Origin: DASRFR01 sp035651455 | Lineage (GTDB): Bacteria > Acidobacteriota > Terriglobia > Terriglobales > Acidobacteriaceae | Reading direction: 5' to 3' | DNA length: 64,000 bases | Assembly (NCBI GenBank): GCA_035651455.1 | Contig: DASRFR010000022.1 | Location: 248,001 to 312,000 of the forward strand | Part shown: positions 52,276 to 62,264 of the stretch, piece after piece | How the letters are laid out: every line of letters starts with the position of its first letter | Numbering within the stretch: the first letter of the stretch is position 1 | Notes under the pieces: generated by a model | Databases searched by the model: none | Told to the model about the DNA's origin: nothing | What the model saw: the letters and a program-made list of their open reading frames with translations, nothing else | Made by a program: the position numbers and the translations under genes

Positions 52276-55200
52276 CTAGAAGCTTACCCTGAGGCCAAAC
52301 TCCAGTTGTCGTGGAGCGGCCTGCGAATAAACGCCCGAGCCCGGGCCGATGCGATTTGCCTGAGCGGTGCAGATGCCTACGACGATTCCGCAGTTACTGG
52401 TCGTGTTATTGACGGAGCGTCCGGGCGAGGAATCGAGAACGCCACTCAAAGGAAGCAATGGTGAATTGTAATTTGCCAGGTTTAGCACGTTGTATGCGGA
52501 AACCCTGGGCTCGATCAGGATGTCATCTCCAATATGGATGGGAAAGGCCAGGCGCAGGTCGAGAGTCTTGAGCCATGTTGGACGAACCGCGTTCGCGGGC
52601 GGCGTCTGGATAATGGGAGTTGTCGCTCCGAGGGCGACAAGTTGTGCGGTGTCGAACAAATTCGAGGTGACCAGTTGTCCGCCGGCAGGCGTCAATTGGC
52701 TGGCGAACACGTTGTCATAATTTCGGATGAACTTGGCCAGGTCGGAGATGCCGCGCCCATAGTCACCCGCATGCGAGCCCGGCGCTACATCGCCGCTTGT
52801 GCCATCACCGGTTACATCCGAGCGGAAGATTTCTCCTGGAGTGCCGCCCGCGCCTGCTTGCGGCAGGTAGAGCGTCGTGGGAAGTGGGGAGGCGAGATGG
52901 GTGATGAAACTCAGCAAAAGTCCTCGCGGGAGTTCGAACACGGGTGCGATTGTGACCTGGTGAGTACGGTCCAGGCTCGACGGTCCGAAAAACCGCGTGC
53001 TGCTCAAGAAATCCTGTGCCGGCGATAGAACGTCCTGACCCGCCAATTGCCCGTCCGAACCGATCGGCACGTTGTCCTTATAGCGAGACCACGTGTAGGA
53101 AAAGAGAAGATCCATGCGCCGGACGCGGCGGAATGGGTTGTCCACTCCATTTCGCAATCCTATCTGGATGGCGTTGTAGCTCGACCGACCAATGGGGAAG
53201 TACATCACGTTCGACCCCACGGCGGGGTTCTTGCCGGCGAACGCCGCCGACTTTCCAAAGAGGGAACAGGCGTATCCGCCGCAGTAGGTGTTGCCCGAAT
53301 CGAGCCCGTGCCGCGCAAAATCCGTGATGTTCGCGTTCGCCACGTGACTCAGGTAGCAATTCACGGCCGTCAGGGAACTGCTGCCGGCGCTCGTCGCTGG
53401 TGCGCACACGCCGCTACTGAGCGGATTAGAGGCGAGCGTCGCGTTGATTGCGGCCAACGCTGCATTTACATTGATGTTGACTGCGCTGCCCACCAAATTT
53501 GTATCTGAACCCAGCAGGAAATGGGTTCCAATCTCGCGTACGTAATCGAGTGAGAAGGCGCCATTGCGGCCAATCTTCCGTTCTATTCCGGCATTAATCT
53601 GGACAACTTGTGGGCTCTTGTACTTCGGCGCGAGCACGCTCGACATCGTGCTGAGAGTATTTCCTACGAAGTAAGGATTAAAAGTACCCGAGCGGCCTGC
53701 CAACAGGTAAGCTGCTTGCAAATCGGAAACGGCATGCGCAACGTTGCCGATAGGCTGCCCGCAAATCTGGCTCGCAATATCCAGTCCGTCGACGGAACTT
53801 ACGACTGAGCCGTTGGGAAAAAGCAGGGAACCGCTTGGGCATAGGTTCGCTCTACCCGCAAACTGACCTTGAGCGAGGCGCACTCTCCGGTCGAAAAGGA
53901 CGTTGTTGAACAGGTTGTCGTCGTAGTAGAGGCCTGCGCCCAAACGCACTACCGTTTTGCCATTGCGGCCCGGGTCCCACGCCAGTCCCACCTGGGGCGA
54001 AATGTCGGTATTCGGCTGCTGCACTCGAACACCGAGCCCGGGAATATTGCCGAATTGATCGAGCAGCAGAGTGTTGCCGAAACAGGGTGGATTGGGAAAC
54101 AGGGCGCGATTGACTTGCGCGCATGTGACTGGCGCAACATCGCTATCCGTGCGGCCAGTGTCGCGGACATAATGAACGCCGCCACTGATCGTGAGATTTG
54201 GGAATACTTTCCAGGCATCCCCCAGGTACGCATCAATACGATTATCAAAAAAACCGCCGCCGGGATAGCCGAAAGCAGATTGCTCGCTGGTGAACTGACG
54301 GCCACTGTATAGAGTGATTCCAGTGAGCGCATAGTTCAGCGGGTTGTCCGCCGGTCCCGCCGGATCGCCGGCTATGAGCACACCAAATGGCGCAGTCGCG
54401 CTTCCAAGAAGGGCCTGAACATTGGCCAGTGTGGGAGAACCGCTGATAGTTGCACCCCCAGCGCCTTGGGCATAAAAACCACCTGTGCTGATGCGATTGA
54501 ATGCTCCACCGAAACGAAAGCTATGATTGCGCCAGGGGCGTATGCCGTCGTACCGAATCTGCTCATTGCTTTGCAGCGTTTTTGTGGGAGCCGCGGTGCT
54601 GGGACCGGTTTGCAACTGGCCGACAGAAACATTCATGCCCGGCAGCGGATTGAAGATTGATCCAACTTCAGTCTGCTGGGTCAGGCTGTTGGAGTACCGC
54701 AGATATGCGAACCGCACGCTGTGGCTGTAAACACCATGCGCGAAGTCGAGACCAACCGTGTGATTCTGTCCAATGTTCTCGGTGCGGTACGGTGAGAAGT
54801 TGGAAATCGACCAAACATCATTGGCAGTGTCGTAGCTGCCCCGATAAAACAACTTCATGTACGGTCTGAGTCGCCCATCTAATCGGCCGACAACATTCGT
54901 ATCACGATACGGCGCTTTGTAACCTCCGGAGAGAAGGTTGAAGGGAAACGTGAGCGCGACAGGATTATCGCCGTTCTGTCGCACGTGCTCAGCCCCGATG
55001 AAGAAGAACGCCCTATCTTTCCTTAAAGCGCCACCGACGGAGCCGCCGAACTGGCTGCGGTCAAAGGGGAAGGACTTGCCACCGGGGAAGTTGGCGAATC
55101 CCGCACCCTTGTTACGGTAGTCGAAGAATCCGCTGCCGTGCACGTCGTTGCTGCCGGATCGAGTGATCACGTCCACGGTTCCAGCCCCGCTTCGAGGCGT

Positions 55201-55914
55201 GGACAAGTCTTGCAAAGCGCGGGTAACGGCGATCTCGCTGATGCCGCTAGCCGCGAGATTCTGGGTCGTGGAACCATGGGTTTCGTCGATGATGTCAGTG
55301 CCATCCAGCTGCAGGTGTGTGGTACGTCCCGCGCGGTCGTTGATCGAGAGATCGAACAATCCGGTTTTTGCAGCGCCCAGCGCTGCGCCATCCACGACCT
55401 GGACGGCCGGCAAGGTTTGCGTTATGTCGAGAAAGTTGCGCCCGTTAATCGGCAGAGAATCGAACTCGCTGGCGTGCGATGTGCTCTTCGCGCTCGGTGT
55501 TCCCGGGTTGATGGGCAGCAGCCGCGCATCCGCTCGCGCTGTGCCTCCGCCCGGGATGTTCACGCTCACATCGACAGTCTGATAGTTGGGCGATTCGACC
55601 CGAACCGCATAGGTTCCCGAAGGCACCTGTTCAGAGGTGTATTCGCCCTTGCTGTCGGTTCTCGCACTGATGCTGGTCTGGGTAGCACGGCTGCGAATGG
55701 ATACCAGAGCGTTTCGGATGGGCAAACCTGCATCGTCGGTTACCTTGCCCGCAACATTCCCAGAGCTGGGGGTCAGGCTGCTCTGCTCCTGAGGTGCTTG
55801 ACCCCAGGCCAGAGAAGAAGGAATACCCAATGCCACCGCTAAATTTAAAATTATGATTGCAAATAAGGACGCAGATCCAAAGCCACTTCGATACCGCGGA
55901 GAACCAAGATTCAA
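52276..55914 (-). CDS. Oar-like TonB-dependent outer-membrane receptor
   Basis: A 1212-residue outer-membrane protein with signal sequence (LFAIIILNLAVALGIPSSLA), carboxypeptidase-regulatory-like domain (about 50-130, DAGLPIRNALVSIRSRATQ), a plug region (FDSLPINGRNFLDITQTLPAVQ, THLQLDGTDIIDE) and a long barrel ending in Phe (LEFGLRVSF). It is a homologue, not a near-copy, of the receptor at 4707. The start is a TTG behind AAGGAAGG. The ligand is unknown. The next upstream genes, encoding the VWA protein and MoaDE, share its strand but are probably a separate unit. Confidence 0.9.
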   Translation of the reverse strand: MNLGSPRYRSGFGSASLFAIIILNLAVALGIPSSLAWGQAPQEQSSLTPSSGNVAGKVTDDAGLPIRNALVSIRSRATQTSISARTDSKGEYTSEQVPSGTYAVRVESPNYQTVDVSVNIPGGGTARADARLLPINPGTPSAKSTSHASEFDSLPINGRNFLDITQTLPAVQVVDGAALGAAKTGLFDLSINDRAGRTTHLQLDGTDIIDETHGSTTQNLAASGISEIAVTRALQDLSTPRSGAGTVDVITRSGSNDVHGSGFFDYRNKGAGFANFPGGKSFPFDRSQFGGSVGGALRKDRAFFFIGAEHVRQNGDNPVALTFPFNLLSGGYKAPYRDTNVVGRLDGRLRPYMKLFYRGSYDTANDVWSISNFSPYRTENIGQNHTVGLDFAHGVYSHSVRFAYLRYSNSLTQQTEVGSIFNPLPGMNVSVGQLQTGPSTAAPTKTLQSNEQIRYDGIRPWRNHSFRFGGAFNRISTGGFYAQGAGGATISGSPTLANVQALLGSATAPFGVLIAGDPAGPADNPLNYALTGITLYSGRQFTSEQSAFGYPGGGFFDNRIDAYLGDAWKVFPNLTISGGVHYVRDTGRTDSDVAPVTCAQVNRALFPNPPCFGNTLLLDQFGNIPGLGVRVQQPNTDISPQVGLAWDPGRNGKTVVRLGAGLYYDDNLFNNVLFDRRVRLAQGQFAGRANLCPSGSLLFPNGSVVSSVDGLDIASQICGQPIGNVAHAVSDLQAAYLLAGRSGTFNPYFVGNTLSTMSSVLAPKYKSPQVVQINAGIERKIGRNGAFSLDYVREIGTHFLLGSDTNLVGSAVNINVNAALAAINATLASNPLSSGVCAPATSAGSSSLTAVNCYLSHVANANITDFARHGLDSGNTYCGGYACSLFGKSAAFAGKNPAVGSNVMYFPIGRSSYNAIQIGLRNGVDNPFRRVRRMDLLFSYTWSRYKDNVPIGSDGQLAGQDVLSPAQDFLSSTRFFGPSSLDRTHQVTIAPVFELPRGLLLSFITHLASPLPTTLYLPQAGAGGTPGEIFRSDVTGDGTSGDVAPGSHAGDYGRGISDLAKFIRNYDNVFASQLTPAGGQLVTSNLFDTAQLVALGATTPIIQTPPANAVRPTWLKTLDLRLAFPIHIGDDILIEPRVSAYNVLNLANYNSPLLPLSGVLDSSPGRSVNNTTSNCGIVVGICTAQANRIGPGSGVYSQAAPRQLEFGLRVSF

Positions 55915-56132
55915 CGTAGTTACCTTCCTTTCGCACTACCGGCTGAGGTAATGCGCCGCCACGCCACAAAAATGTATGCCAAGGGATTCTGGATCAATCA
56001 TCTTACTAGAATGACCCAATCCGTGGTCACCTCGGAACTTTGCTGCACGCATTCGAAGACATGAGGCAATTGCGTTCGCCGAGATCCAGAGTCGGGTACC
56101 CGCAGGAACTGAGATCGGAGGCTATGATCGGA

Positions 56133-57047
56133 TTACCAGGGCGATTTCGAGGTGTAATAGCCGGCGCGATGGCGCACTTTTACGCGACCGGCGTCGGTTC
56201 CTGTCAGCTTCACCTCGATCCGGCGGAAATCGGAATCGGAAAAGCGCTGGGAGGGGTAGTATGCCAGCAGGTATTGCGTGCGGAGTTCATCACTGATTTG
56301 CCGGAAGGCATCGTCAAGCTGGGGCAGGGAGCTTGCATAAAAATATTTTCCGCCGGTATCGCTGGAAATCTGCATGAGAGCATGCTCGCCGCCGGTATCG
56401 CGCCCCGCGCTGGCCTCGACCGGGACGACAATGATGCTGTAGACCGTGGCTTCGGCTTCTTCCGCAGCACGCAGCGCCTCTTTGTAGTCAGTCTTGCTGA
56501 CCGTGTCTCCGCCATCAGTAATTACCACCATTGCCTTTCGTCCTTGTCGTCTCTCCAAAGCTCGCGATCCAAGAAATAGGGCATCGTAAAGAGCGGTCGC
56601 TGCCCCGTTTCGGATCCGGTCAATGCCGCGATCGATCATCTTTAAATCCGGGGTGAAAGCCACAACCTCGTCCACCGTCTCGCTGAACTTGTAGACGGCA
56701 AGCCCGTCTACCGGACGCAGAATTGCGTGCGCGAAGCGCCGCGCCGACGCTAATTCCAGGGGCAGATCCTTGCGAGTACTCAAGCTGGTATCAATGGCGA
56801 GAATGATGGACAGCGGGAGAGCAGACTCTTTGGCGAAAACCGAAATTTTTTGCGGTTTGCCGTCTTCCAACAGATCAAAATTGTCTTTTTTCAGGTTGGC
56901 AATAGGTGCTCCGTGTTCGTCGGTGACAGTCACGAACACATTAACCAGCTTTACGTCTACCTTGAGGGTCTCTTCGGATTCTTGCCCCCGGGCCGGTATG
57001 GCCTGAAGAGTTGCGCCGAGCAGCACCAGCAGACAGATAACTTTCAT
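56133..57047 (-). CDS. Exported VWA-domain protein (acidobacterial type)
   Basis: A 304-residue protein with a signal peptide (VICLLVLLGATLQAIPARG), a short beta region (KVDVKLVNVFVTVTDEHGAP, NFDLLEDGKPQ) typical of acidobacterial VWFA-related proteins, and a VWA domain with the metal-ion-dependent adhesion site DTSLST and a later TDGGDTVS. It probably mediates protein-protein contact in the envelope. Its start is ten bases after the MoaD-MoaE fusion stop, so the two are likely co-transcribed despite unrelated functions. Confidence 0.9.
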   Translation of the reverse strand: MKVICLLVLLGATLQAIPARGQESEETLKVDVKLVNVFVTVTDEHGAPIANLKKDNFDLLEDGKPQKISVFAKESALPLSIILAIDTSLSTRKDLPLELASARRFAHAILRPVDGLAVYKFSETVDEVVAFTPDLKMIDRGIDRIRNGAATALYDALFLGSRALERRQGRKAMVVITDGGDTVSKTDYKEALRAAEEAEATVYSIIVVPVEASAGRDTGGEHALMQISSDTGGKYFYASSLPQLDDAFRQISDELRTQYLLAYYPSQRFSDSDFRRIEVKLTGTDAGRVKVRHRAGYYTSKSPW

Positions 57048-57057
57048 AAGTGCTGCA

Positions 57058-57822
57058 TCATTTAGATGCCGGCTTTATAGCTGCAGTGCCCTGAGCCGGA
57101 ACAATTTCCGGGGGGAACGATTCCCCATCGGCCCATACCGCTCCATCCTCGAAGTATTCCTTTTTCCAGATCGGAACCGTGCGCTTCAGGGTGTCTATGA
57201 CCCAGCGGCAAGCTTCGAACGCGGGTCCCCGATGGGCCGACGTCACTACAATCAGAACGCTGGTTTCTCCAATCTCGAGCCGCCCCAGGCGGTGGACGAT
57301 TGCCAGATCTCGGATCTTCAACTGCTGTAAAGCGTGAGTCGAAAGTTCTTGCATCTGCTTCAACGCCATGGGCTCGTAGGCTTCGTACTCGAGATACAGC
57401 GTGCGACGTCCTCGCGTATGGTTTCGAACAATTCCCTCGAAAACGACCGCGGCGCCGTCTTCGGCCGCCTTCATTCGCGTCAAAATGCTATTGGTCTCGA
57501 TTGGCAGGCGCACGATCGCGCATTGACCGGGTGCCTCATGTTCTTGGCGACGTGCCGACGTGTCCTGCGCGAGATCTGCCGCTCCCCCGCTAACAGGGGG
57601 CAACAGGGCAATCTCGTCCTGCGCATTCAGCGTTGCCTCCGGTCCGGCGTACTCGTAGTTAATGGACACGGCCAGAGAGGAAAGTAGATTCCTCATGCCA
57701 GGCATACGTTCGTAATGCGCCAAAACATCGGCCAGGGTAGAGCCCTGTTCCAAATGCAAGGTTTCGACGTCGCGGCCCACGACATCTTTCAAAATCCCGA
57801 AGAACAAAACTCGTACTTCCAC
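57058..57822 (-). CDS. Fused molybdopterin synthase MoaD-MoaE
   Basis: A 254-residue fusion of both subunits of molybdopterin synthase. Residues 1-80 are MoaD (ubiquitin fold, VRVLFFGILKDVVGRD, ending PPVSGG at 79-80); about 105-245 are MoaE (HRLGRLEIGE, HRGPAFEACRWVIDTLKR, VPIWKKE with catalytic Lys). MoaD must carry a free C-terminal Gly-Gly thiocarboxylate to deliver sulfur, but here the Gly-Gly is followed by AADLAQ and the linker. Mycobacterial MoaX has the same arrangement and is cleaved after synthesis; similar processing is expected. Confidence 0.92.
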   Translation of the reverse strand: MEVRVLFFGILKDVVGRDVETLHLEQGSTLADVLAHYERMPGMRNLLSSLAVSINYEYAGPEATLNAQDEIALLPPVSGGAADLAQDTSARRQEHEAPGQCAIVRLPIETNSILTRMKAAEDGAAVVFEGIVRNHTRGRRTLYLEYEAYEPMALKQMQELSTHALQQLKIRDLAIVHRLGRLEIGETSVLIVVTSAHRGPAFEACRWVIDTLKRTVPIWKKEYFEDGAVWADGESFPPEIVPAQGTAAIKPASK

Positions 57823-57955
57823 GATAATGTCCCTTGGCCACCGGAAACGTTCCCTGAGGAGAAATGATCAGGCAGTGGCGTCGATTCAGTCAGTTTACCG
57901 CGCCGACATGTCTGAGGAGAACTGACACTGGCCAGGGCGCATCTCATCGAGGCAC

Positions 57956-59416
57956 ATGCGAGTTCTGCCAACCATCCTGTTGCTATGCTCCGCCCTTCTG
58001 CCCTCCACGGCATTCGCGTATGGCGTGCTTTCTCATGAGGAACTGATTGATATGTCGTGGGAAGTGGTCATACGACCGGCGCTGGTGCAGCGGTTTCCAT
58101 CCGCCACTGCCGAGCAGGTGAAAGACGCACACGCGTACGCCTATGGCGGGTCGGTCATCCAGGATCTCGGGTATTACCCATTCGGCAATCATGAATTCAC
58201 GAACATGCTGCACTACGTTCGCAGCGGAGATTTTGTTTCCTGGATGCTTCGCGATTCCCGGAGTATTAACGAATTCGCCTTCGCTTTGGGTGCGCTCAGC
58301 CACTATATCGCCGACTGCGCTGGCCATCCCGCCGTCAACGCCGGTGTTGCCATCGAATACCCCAAGCTCCGGGACAGGTACGGCAACATGGTCACGTATG
58401 AAGACGATCCCGAAGCTCATCTAAAAACAGAGTTCAGCTTCGATGTGTTGCAAGTTGCCAAAAGGCGGTACATCTCGAAGCAGTACCACGATTTTATAGG
58501 TTTTCAGGTGTCGGAGGACCTGCTCGAGCGCGCGTTTCTGGACACGTACGGGATCAAATTAGATGATCTTCTTCCAGTCGATGATCTGAGTATAGAGACC
58601 TTCAGATTTGGGGTTAGCCGCGTCATTCCGGAGATGACCCAGGTCGCACTGGCTAGTCGGAAGCCTGATGTTCCGCACGAAAAGCGCGACAAGGCACGGT
58701 CCGAATTCCTTTACCACCTTTCACGAGCCGATTACGAAAAAGAATTCGGGGCGAAGTACCAAAAGCCCGGTTTTTTCGCCCGGCTCATTGCCTTTCTTCT
58801 TAAACTGATTCCGAAATTCGGTCCCTTCAAAGCGCTCAAGTACAAGGATCCCACACCGCAAACCGAGGACCGGTATTTCAAGAGCATGAACAACGTCGTG
58901 AATGATTACATCCAGCTGGTTCACGAGGTCGACACCCATGAGATGCGCGTGGCCGACACTAACTCCACTGATCTCCCGCAGAGCGGCAAAGGAGGCGAAG
59001 GGTTAAAACGAAGCGAGCGATTCATGGCCAGTACGGACAAGCATGACTCGGGAGCTGAAGGTGCAGAAAATCAGGAAAATGCATCCAGCAACGATCGTGC
59101 AAATCAGCCTGCTGCCCAGGAGGCGATTTCACCGAGTCTGCATTTCGAAAATCGCAATCTCGATACGGGCGGCCCGAGCCGGGCGGGCACTTATAAGCTC
59201 GCGGACAGGACCTACGCGGGACTGGTGCGCCGCCTATATCGCGACCACTTTCACCACCTGACGCCTGATCTCAAAGCGAATATCGTGGACTACTTCGCGA
59301 GCGGACCGATCGAGGAAAACGTGAAAGGGCGCGCCCTCAGGGATACGCAACGCGACTTGAATGCGCTGAAGGCGGCACCCACTGTGGCCCCAGCTTCACT
59401 CTCAATACAAAAATGA
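57956..59416 (+). CDS. Zinc-dependent phospholipase C family protein, exported
   Basis: A 486-residue protein with a signal peptide (LPTILLLCSALLPSTAFA) and a helical zinc-dependent PLC-like domain. Likely metal ligands are His in AYGVLSHEEL, Asp/His in QDLGYYPFGNHEF and the two His in LGALSHYIADCAGHP. A long polar insertion (about 340-400) is rich in Ser, Gly and Asn. Family members cleave phospholipids or related substrates, but many are uncharacterised. It is divergent from moaDE. Confidence 0.82.
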   Translation: MRVLPTILLLCSALLPSTAFAYGVLSHEELIDMSWEVVIRPALVQRFPSATAEQVKDAHAYAYGGSVIQDLGYYPFGNHEFTNMLHYVRSGDFVSWMLRDSRSINEFAFALGALSHYIADCAGHPAVNAGVAIEYPKLRDRYGNMVTYEDDPEAHLKTEFSFDVLQVAKRRYISKQYHDFIGFQVSEDLLERAFLDTYGIKLDDLLPVDDLSIETFRFGVSRVIPEMTQVALASRKPDVPHEKRDKARSEFLYHLSRADYEKEFGAKYQKPGFFARLIAFLLKLIPKFGPFKALKYKDPTPQTEDRYFKSMNNVVNDYIQLVHEVDTHEMRVADTNSTDLPQSGKGGEGLKRSERFMASTDKHDSGAEGAENQENASSNDRANQPAAQEAISPSLHFENRNLDTGGPSRAGTYKLADRTYAGLVRRLYRDHFHHLTPDLKANIVDYFASGPIEENVKGRALRDTQRDLNALKAAPTVAPASLSIQK

Positions 59417-59472
59417 CGCGGACGGGCGAAAATCATGGGCCCTCTTACCGGGAACTGATACCCTAGCTCGCC

Positions 59473-60801
59473 ATGCGGCTCAATTCGCATCTGGCTAAGA
59501 GCACGGTCGTGGGAGCACTCGGAGGTCTTCTCTTCGGCTTTGATACGGCCGTGATCTCAGGCACGACTAGCACACTCACCGAGACTTACTCCCTTTCGCC
59601 TACATCGCTTGGAACCACCGTAGCCAGCGCCCTCTGGGGGACCATTCTGGGAGCAATGCTGGCGGGCTTGCCCGGGGAGAAAATTGGGCGACGAGACAGT
59701 CTGCGCCTGATGGCAGTCCTTTATTTCATATCGGCGCTGGGGTGCGCCTTCGCTTTGAATTGGGACATGCTGGTGTTTTTTCGTGTCATTGGCGGGATTG
59801 GCATTGGCGGATCGTCAGTTCTGGGGCCCATGTACATTGCAGAAATTGCTCCGGCAAAGTTGCGAGGACGGCTGGTCGGATTCTTCCAGTTCAACGTCGT
59901 GCTGGGAATTCTGCTGGCTTATTTTTCCAATTACCTGATCGGGTTGGGCAAGTTCGGCCTCGCTGAATGGCGCTATGAATTGGGAGTCACGGCGATTCCC
60001 GCCGCGCTATTTTTCGTCATGCTGTTCACTATTCCGCGAAGTCCACGGTGGTTGGTGAAACGGGGCCGAATGGAGGAGGCGCGGGGCGTCCTGCAGCTGA
60101 CCGGCGAACAAAACTACGAGCAAGAGTTGCAGGAAATAGCCGAGTCCGTGCACCTTGAGCAGTCGCAAGCCGCGGAAAAGCTCTTTTCGCGTAAGTATCT
60201 TTTTCCTATTTTTCTTGCGGTCAGTATCGGGATGTTCAACCAGCTCGCCGGGATCAATGCCATTCTCTATTATTTGAATGACATCTTTGCTCGTGCGGGA
60301 TTCAGCAAGGTCTCTGGCAACCTGCAGGCCGTAGCTGTGGGCGCGACCAACCTGATTTTTACCATGCTGGCCATGTCCGTCATTGACAGAATTGGGCGCA
60401 AGACGCTGCTGCTGATCGGTTCGGTTGGCACGGCAGTCTGCCTTGCGGGTGTTGCCATGGTGTTCTTCACCGCTAAGCACGAGAACTATCTCCTGTGGCT
60501 CCTGATCGGGTACATCGCGTTCTTTGCTTTCTCGCAGGGCGCCGTGATCTGGGTTTACATCTCCGAGGTATTTCCTAATACGGTGAGGGCAAAGGGCCAG
60601 AGCCTGGGGAGTTTTTCGCATTGGTTTATGAACGCGCTTATTTCAGGCTTGTTCCCACTGATGGCGGCGGCTTCCGGAGGCTATCCCTTTGTATTCTTTT
60701 CTTTAATGATGGTATTGCAGTTTATTGTGGTTTGGTTCGTATACCCGGAGACCAAGGGGATTTCGCTTGAGGCCATGCAGAAAAAACTCGCAATTAGCTG
60801 A
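59473..60801 (+). CDS. Sugar porter family MFS transporter
   Basis: A 442-residue, 12-helix inner-membrane permease. Signatures of the sugar porter subfamily are GGLLFGFDTAVISGT at the first helix, PRSPRWLVKRGR at the central loop, and PETKGISLEAMQ at the C-terminus. It probably imports a hexose or pentose by proton symport. It lies between a phospholipase-like gene and a second sugar permease. Confidence 0.93.
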   Translation: MRLNSHLAKSTVVGALGGLLFGFDTAVISGTTSTLTETYSLSPTSLGTTVASALWGTILGAMLAGLPGEKIGRRDSLRLMAVLYFISALGCAFALNWDMLVFFRVIGGIGIGGSSVLGPMYIAEIAPAKLRGRLVGFFQFNVVLGILLAYFSNYLIGLGKFGLAEWRYELGVTAIPAALFFVMLFTIPRSPRWLVKRGRMEEARGVLQLTGEQNYEQELQEIAESVHLEQSQAAEKLFSRKYLFPIFLAVSIGMFNQLAGINAILYYLNDIFARAGFSKVSGNLQAVAVGATNLIFTMLAMSVIDRIGRKTLLLIGSVGTAVCLAGVAMVFFTAKHENYLLWLLIGYIAFFAFSQGAVIWVYISEVFPNTVRAKGQSLGSFSHWFMNALISGLFPLMAAASGGYPFVFFSLMMVLQFIVVWFVYPETKGISLEAMQKKLAIS

Positions 60802-60877
60802 TGTAGTGGGAACTCAGGTGAAGTTCAGCTTCGTGGCGACCGGCAAAAAATGCGATACTGGGCATCAGATTCATCTT

Positions 60878-60893
60878 AGAAAATCGTTTTTCT
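60878..60893 (+). promoter_or_regulatory. LacI-family operator candidate upstream of the FucP-like gene
   Basis: AGAAAATCGTTTTTCT is symmetric about a central CG with one mismatch, the pattern of LacI/GalR-type operators. It ends 21 bases before the ATG at 60915, where a repressor would block initiation. No LacI-type gene is in the window. Confidence 0.4.
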
Positions 60894-60914
60894 GGTTTGG
60901 GAGGTCGTAAATTC

Positions 60915-62264
60915 ATGGCGATTGCCAACGCAAACGGTCCGGCCACAACGAGTACGGGAACGGCTGCAAATTACCGGCCCGCCCTGGCCGTAGTCACTAC
61001 GCTATTTTTTATGTGGGGTTCGCTGACTGCGCTGAATGACGTCCTGATTCCCCACTTCCAGCACGTATTCAGTATCAAGCTGGCAGTCAGCATGTTGGTG
61101 CAGACCGCATTTTTTTCGGCCTACTTCGTTTTTTCCATTCCCGGTGCCAAAATTATCGATTGGTTGGGCTATCAGAGAGCCATGGTCGTGGGTTTGCTGA
61201 CCATGGGTGCGGGAGCATTTTTATTTGTGCCTGCCGCGAAAGGCCCCTCCTTTGGACTTTTCCTGGCTGCATTGATTGTGCTCGCCGCCGGCATTACGGT
61301 GCTGCAGGTGGCGGCTAACCCTTATGTGACGGTGCTCGGGAAGCCGGAAACAGCTTCGAGCCGCCTAAATCTTACGCAAGCCTTCAACTCCTTGGGGACC
61401 GTTGTCGCGCCCTGGATTGGCGCTCATCTCATTCTGGCTTCGGCGGCAGTCACTGCCGCTCAGACTCCGGTCGAACAAGCGGCCTCGGTGATCAAGCCCT
61501 ACGTCGGACTGGCGGTCACCCTGGTACTCCTGGCGGTGGCGATCGGATTGGCCAAGTTGCCGAAGATTGCATCGGCAGAACATCACATCGGCCAGAAGGT
61601 AAATGATTCGATATGGAAGCACCCGAATCTTGTCTTTGGCGCCATCGCTATTTTTGTTTATGTCGGCGCGGAAGTGGCGATCGGAAGCTCGATCGCGAAT
61701 TACCTGGCTCTCGATAACATTGGGGGTTTCGTTTCGAGCAGCAGCGTTCCTGATGCCACGCTGCGCTACCAGGAAGCGCTAGTCTCGGCGGCGAAATACA
61801 TTTCCCTATATTGGCTCGGCGCGATGATCGGCCGATTCATCGGATCGGCGATTCTGCAAAAAGTGAAAACTGGCTACTTGTTGGGACTCTGCGCCGTCAT
61901 GGCTGCCTTACTGGTCACAATCTCGGTTCTGAGTTCGGGTCCGGTGGCGATGTGGTCAATTCTCCTGGTCGGACTGTTCAACTCCATCATGTTTCCCAGC
62001 ATTTTCACTCTCGGAGTGGCCGAACTGGGGCCCCTCACGGGAGATGGTTCCGGCATCATGATCATGGCGATTGTGGGTGGGGCGATCATCCCCTGGATCG
62101 TGGGAAAAGTTGCGGATCTGATTAATGCGCAATCTTATGGAGGCGCGATCTGGGGTCAAGGCCTTCATCGCGCGCTGATTCTGGCTGCGGTCTGTTATTT
62201 GTACATTCTGTTTTTCGCGCTCAGCGGATCGAAACCAAATAGCGAGCGCTATGCCAAGGCATAA
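60915..62264 (+). CDS. FucP/GluP-type sugar MFS transporter
   Basis: A 449-residue, 12-helix permease. The motif FFMWGSLTALNDVLIPHFQ in the first helix and GITVLQVAANPYVTVLG in the fourth are hallmarks of the fucose/glucose/galactose proton symporter family. The ATG at 60915 follows GGGAGGT. Its stop codon directly abuts that of the convergent GH144-type gene. Confidence 0.93.
   Translation: MAIANANGPATTSTGTAANYRPALAVVTTLFFMWGSLTALNDVLIPHFQHVFSIKLAVSMLVQTAFFSAYFVFSIPGAKIIDWLGYQRAMVVGLLTMGAGAFLFVPAAKGPSFGLFLAALIVLAAGITVLQVAANPYVTVLGKPETASSRLNLTQAFNSLGTVVAPWIGAHLILASAAVTAAQTPVEQAASVIKPYVGLAVTLVLLAVAIGLAKLPKIASAEHHIGQKVNDSIWKHPNLVFGAIAIFVYVGAEVAIGSSIANYLALDNIGGFVSSSSVPDATLRYQEALVSAAKYISLYWLGAMIGRFIGSAILQKVKTGYLLGLCAVMAALLVTISVLSSGPVAMWSILLVGLFNSIMFPSIFTLGVAELGPLTGDGSGIMIMAIVGGAIIPWIVGKVADLINAQSYGGAIWGQGLHRALILAAVCYLYILFFALSGSKPNSERYAKA

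Noticed and set aside
55138..55842. 234-residue plus-strand frame
   Set aside because: Opposite the second receptor; no motif and no plausible start context.
60007..60621. 204-residue minus-strand frame
   Set aside because: Opposite a well-supported sugar permease; charged composition unlike a folded protein family.
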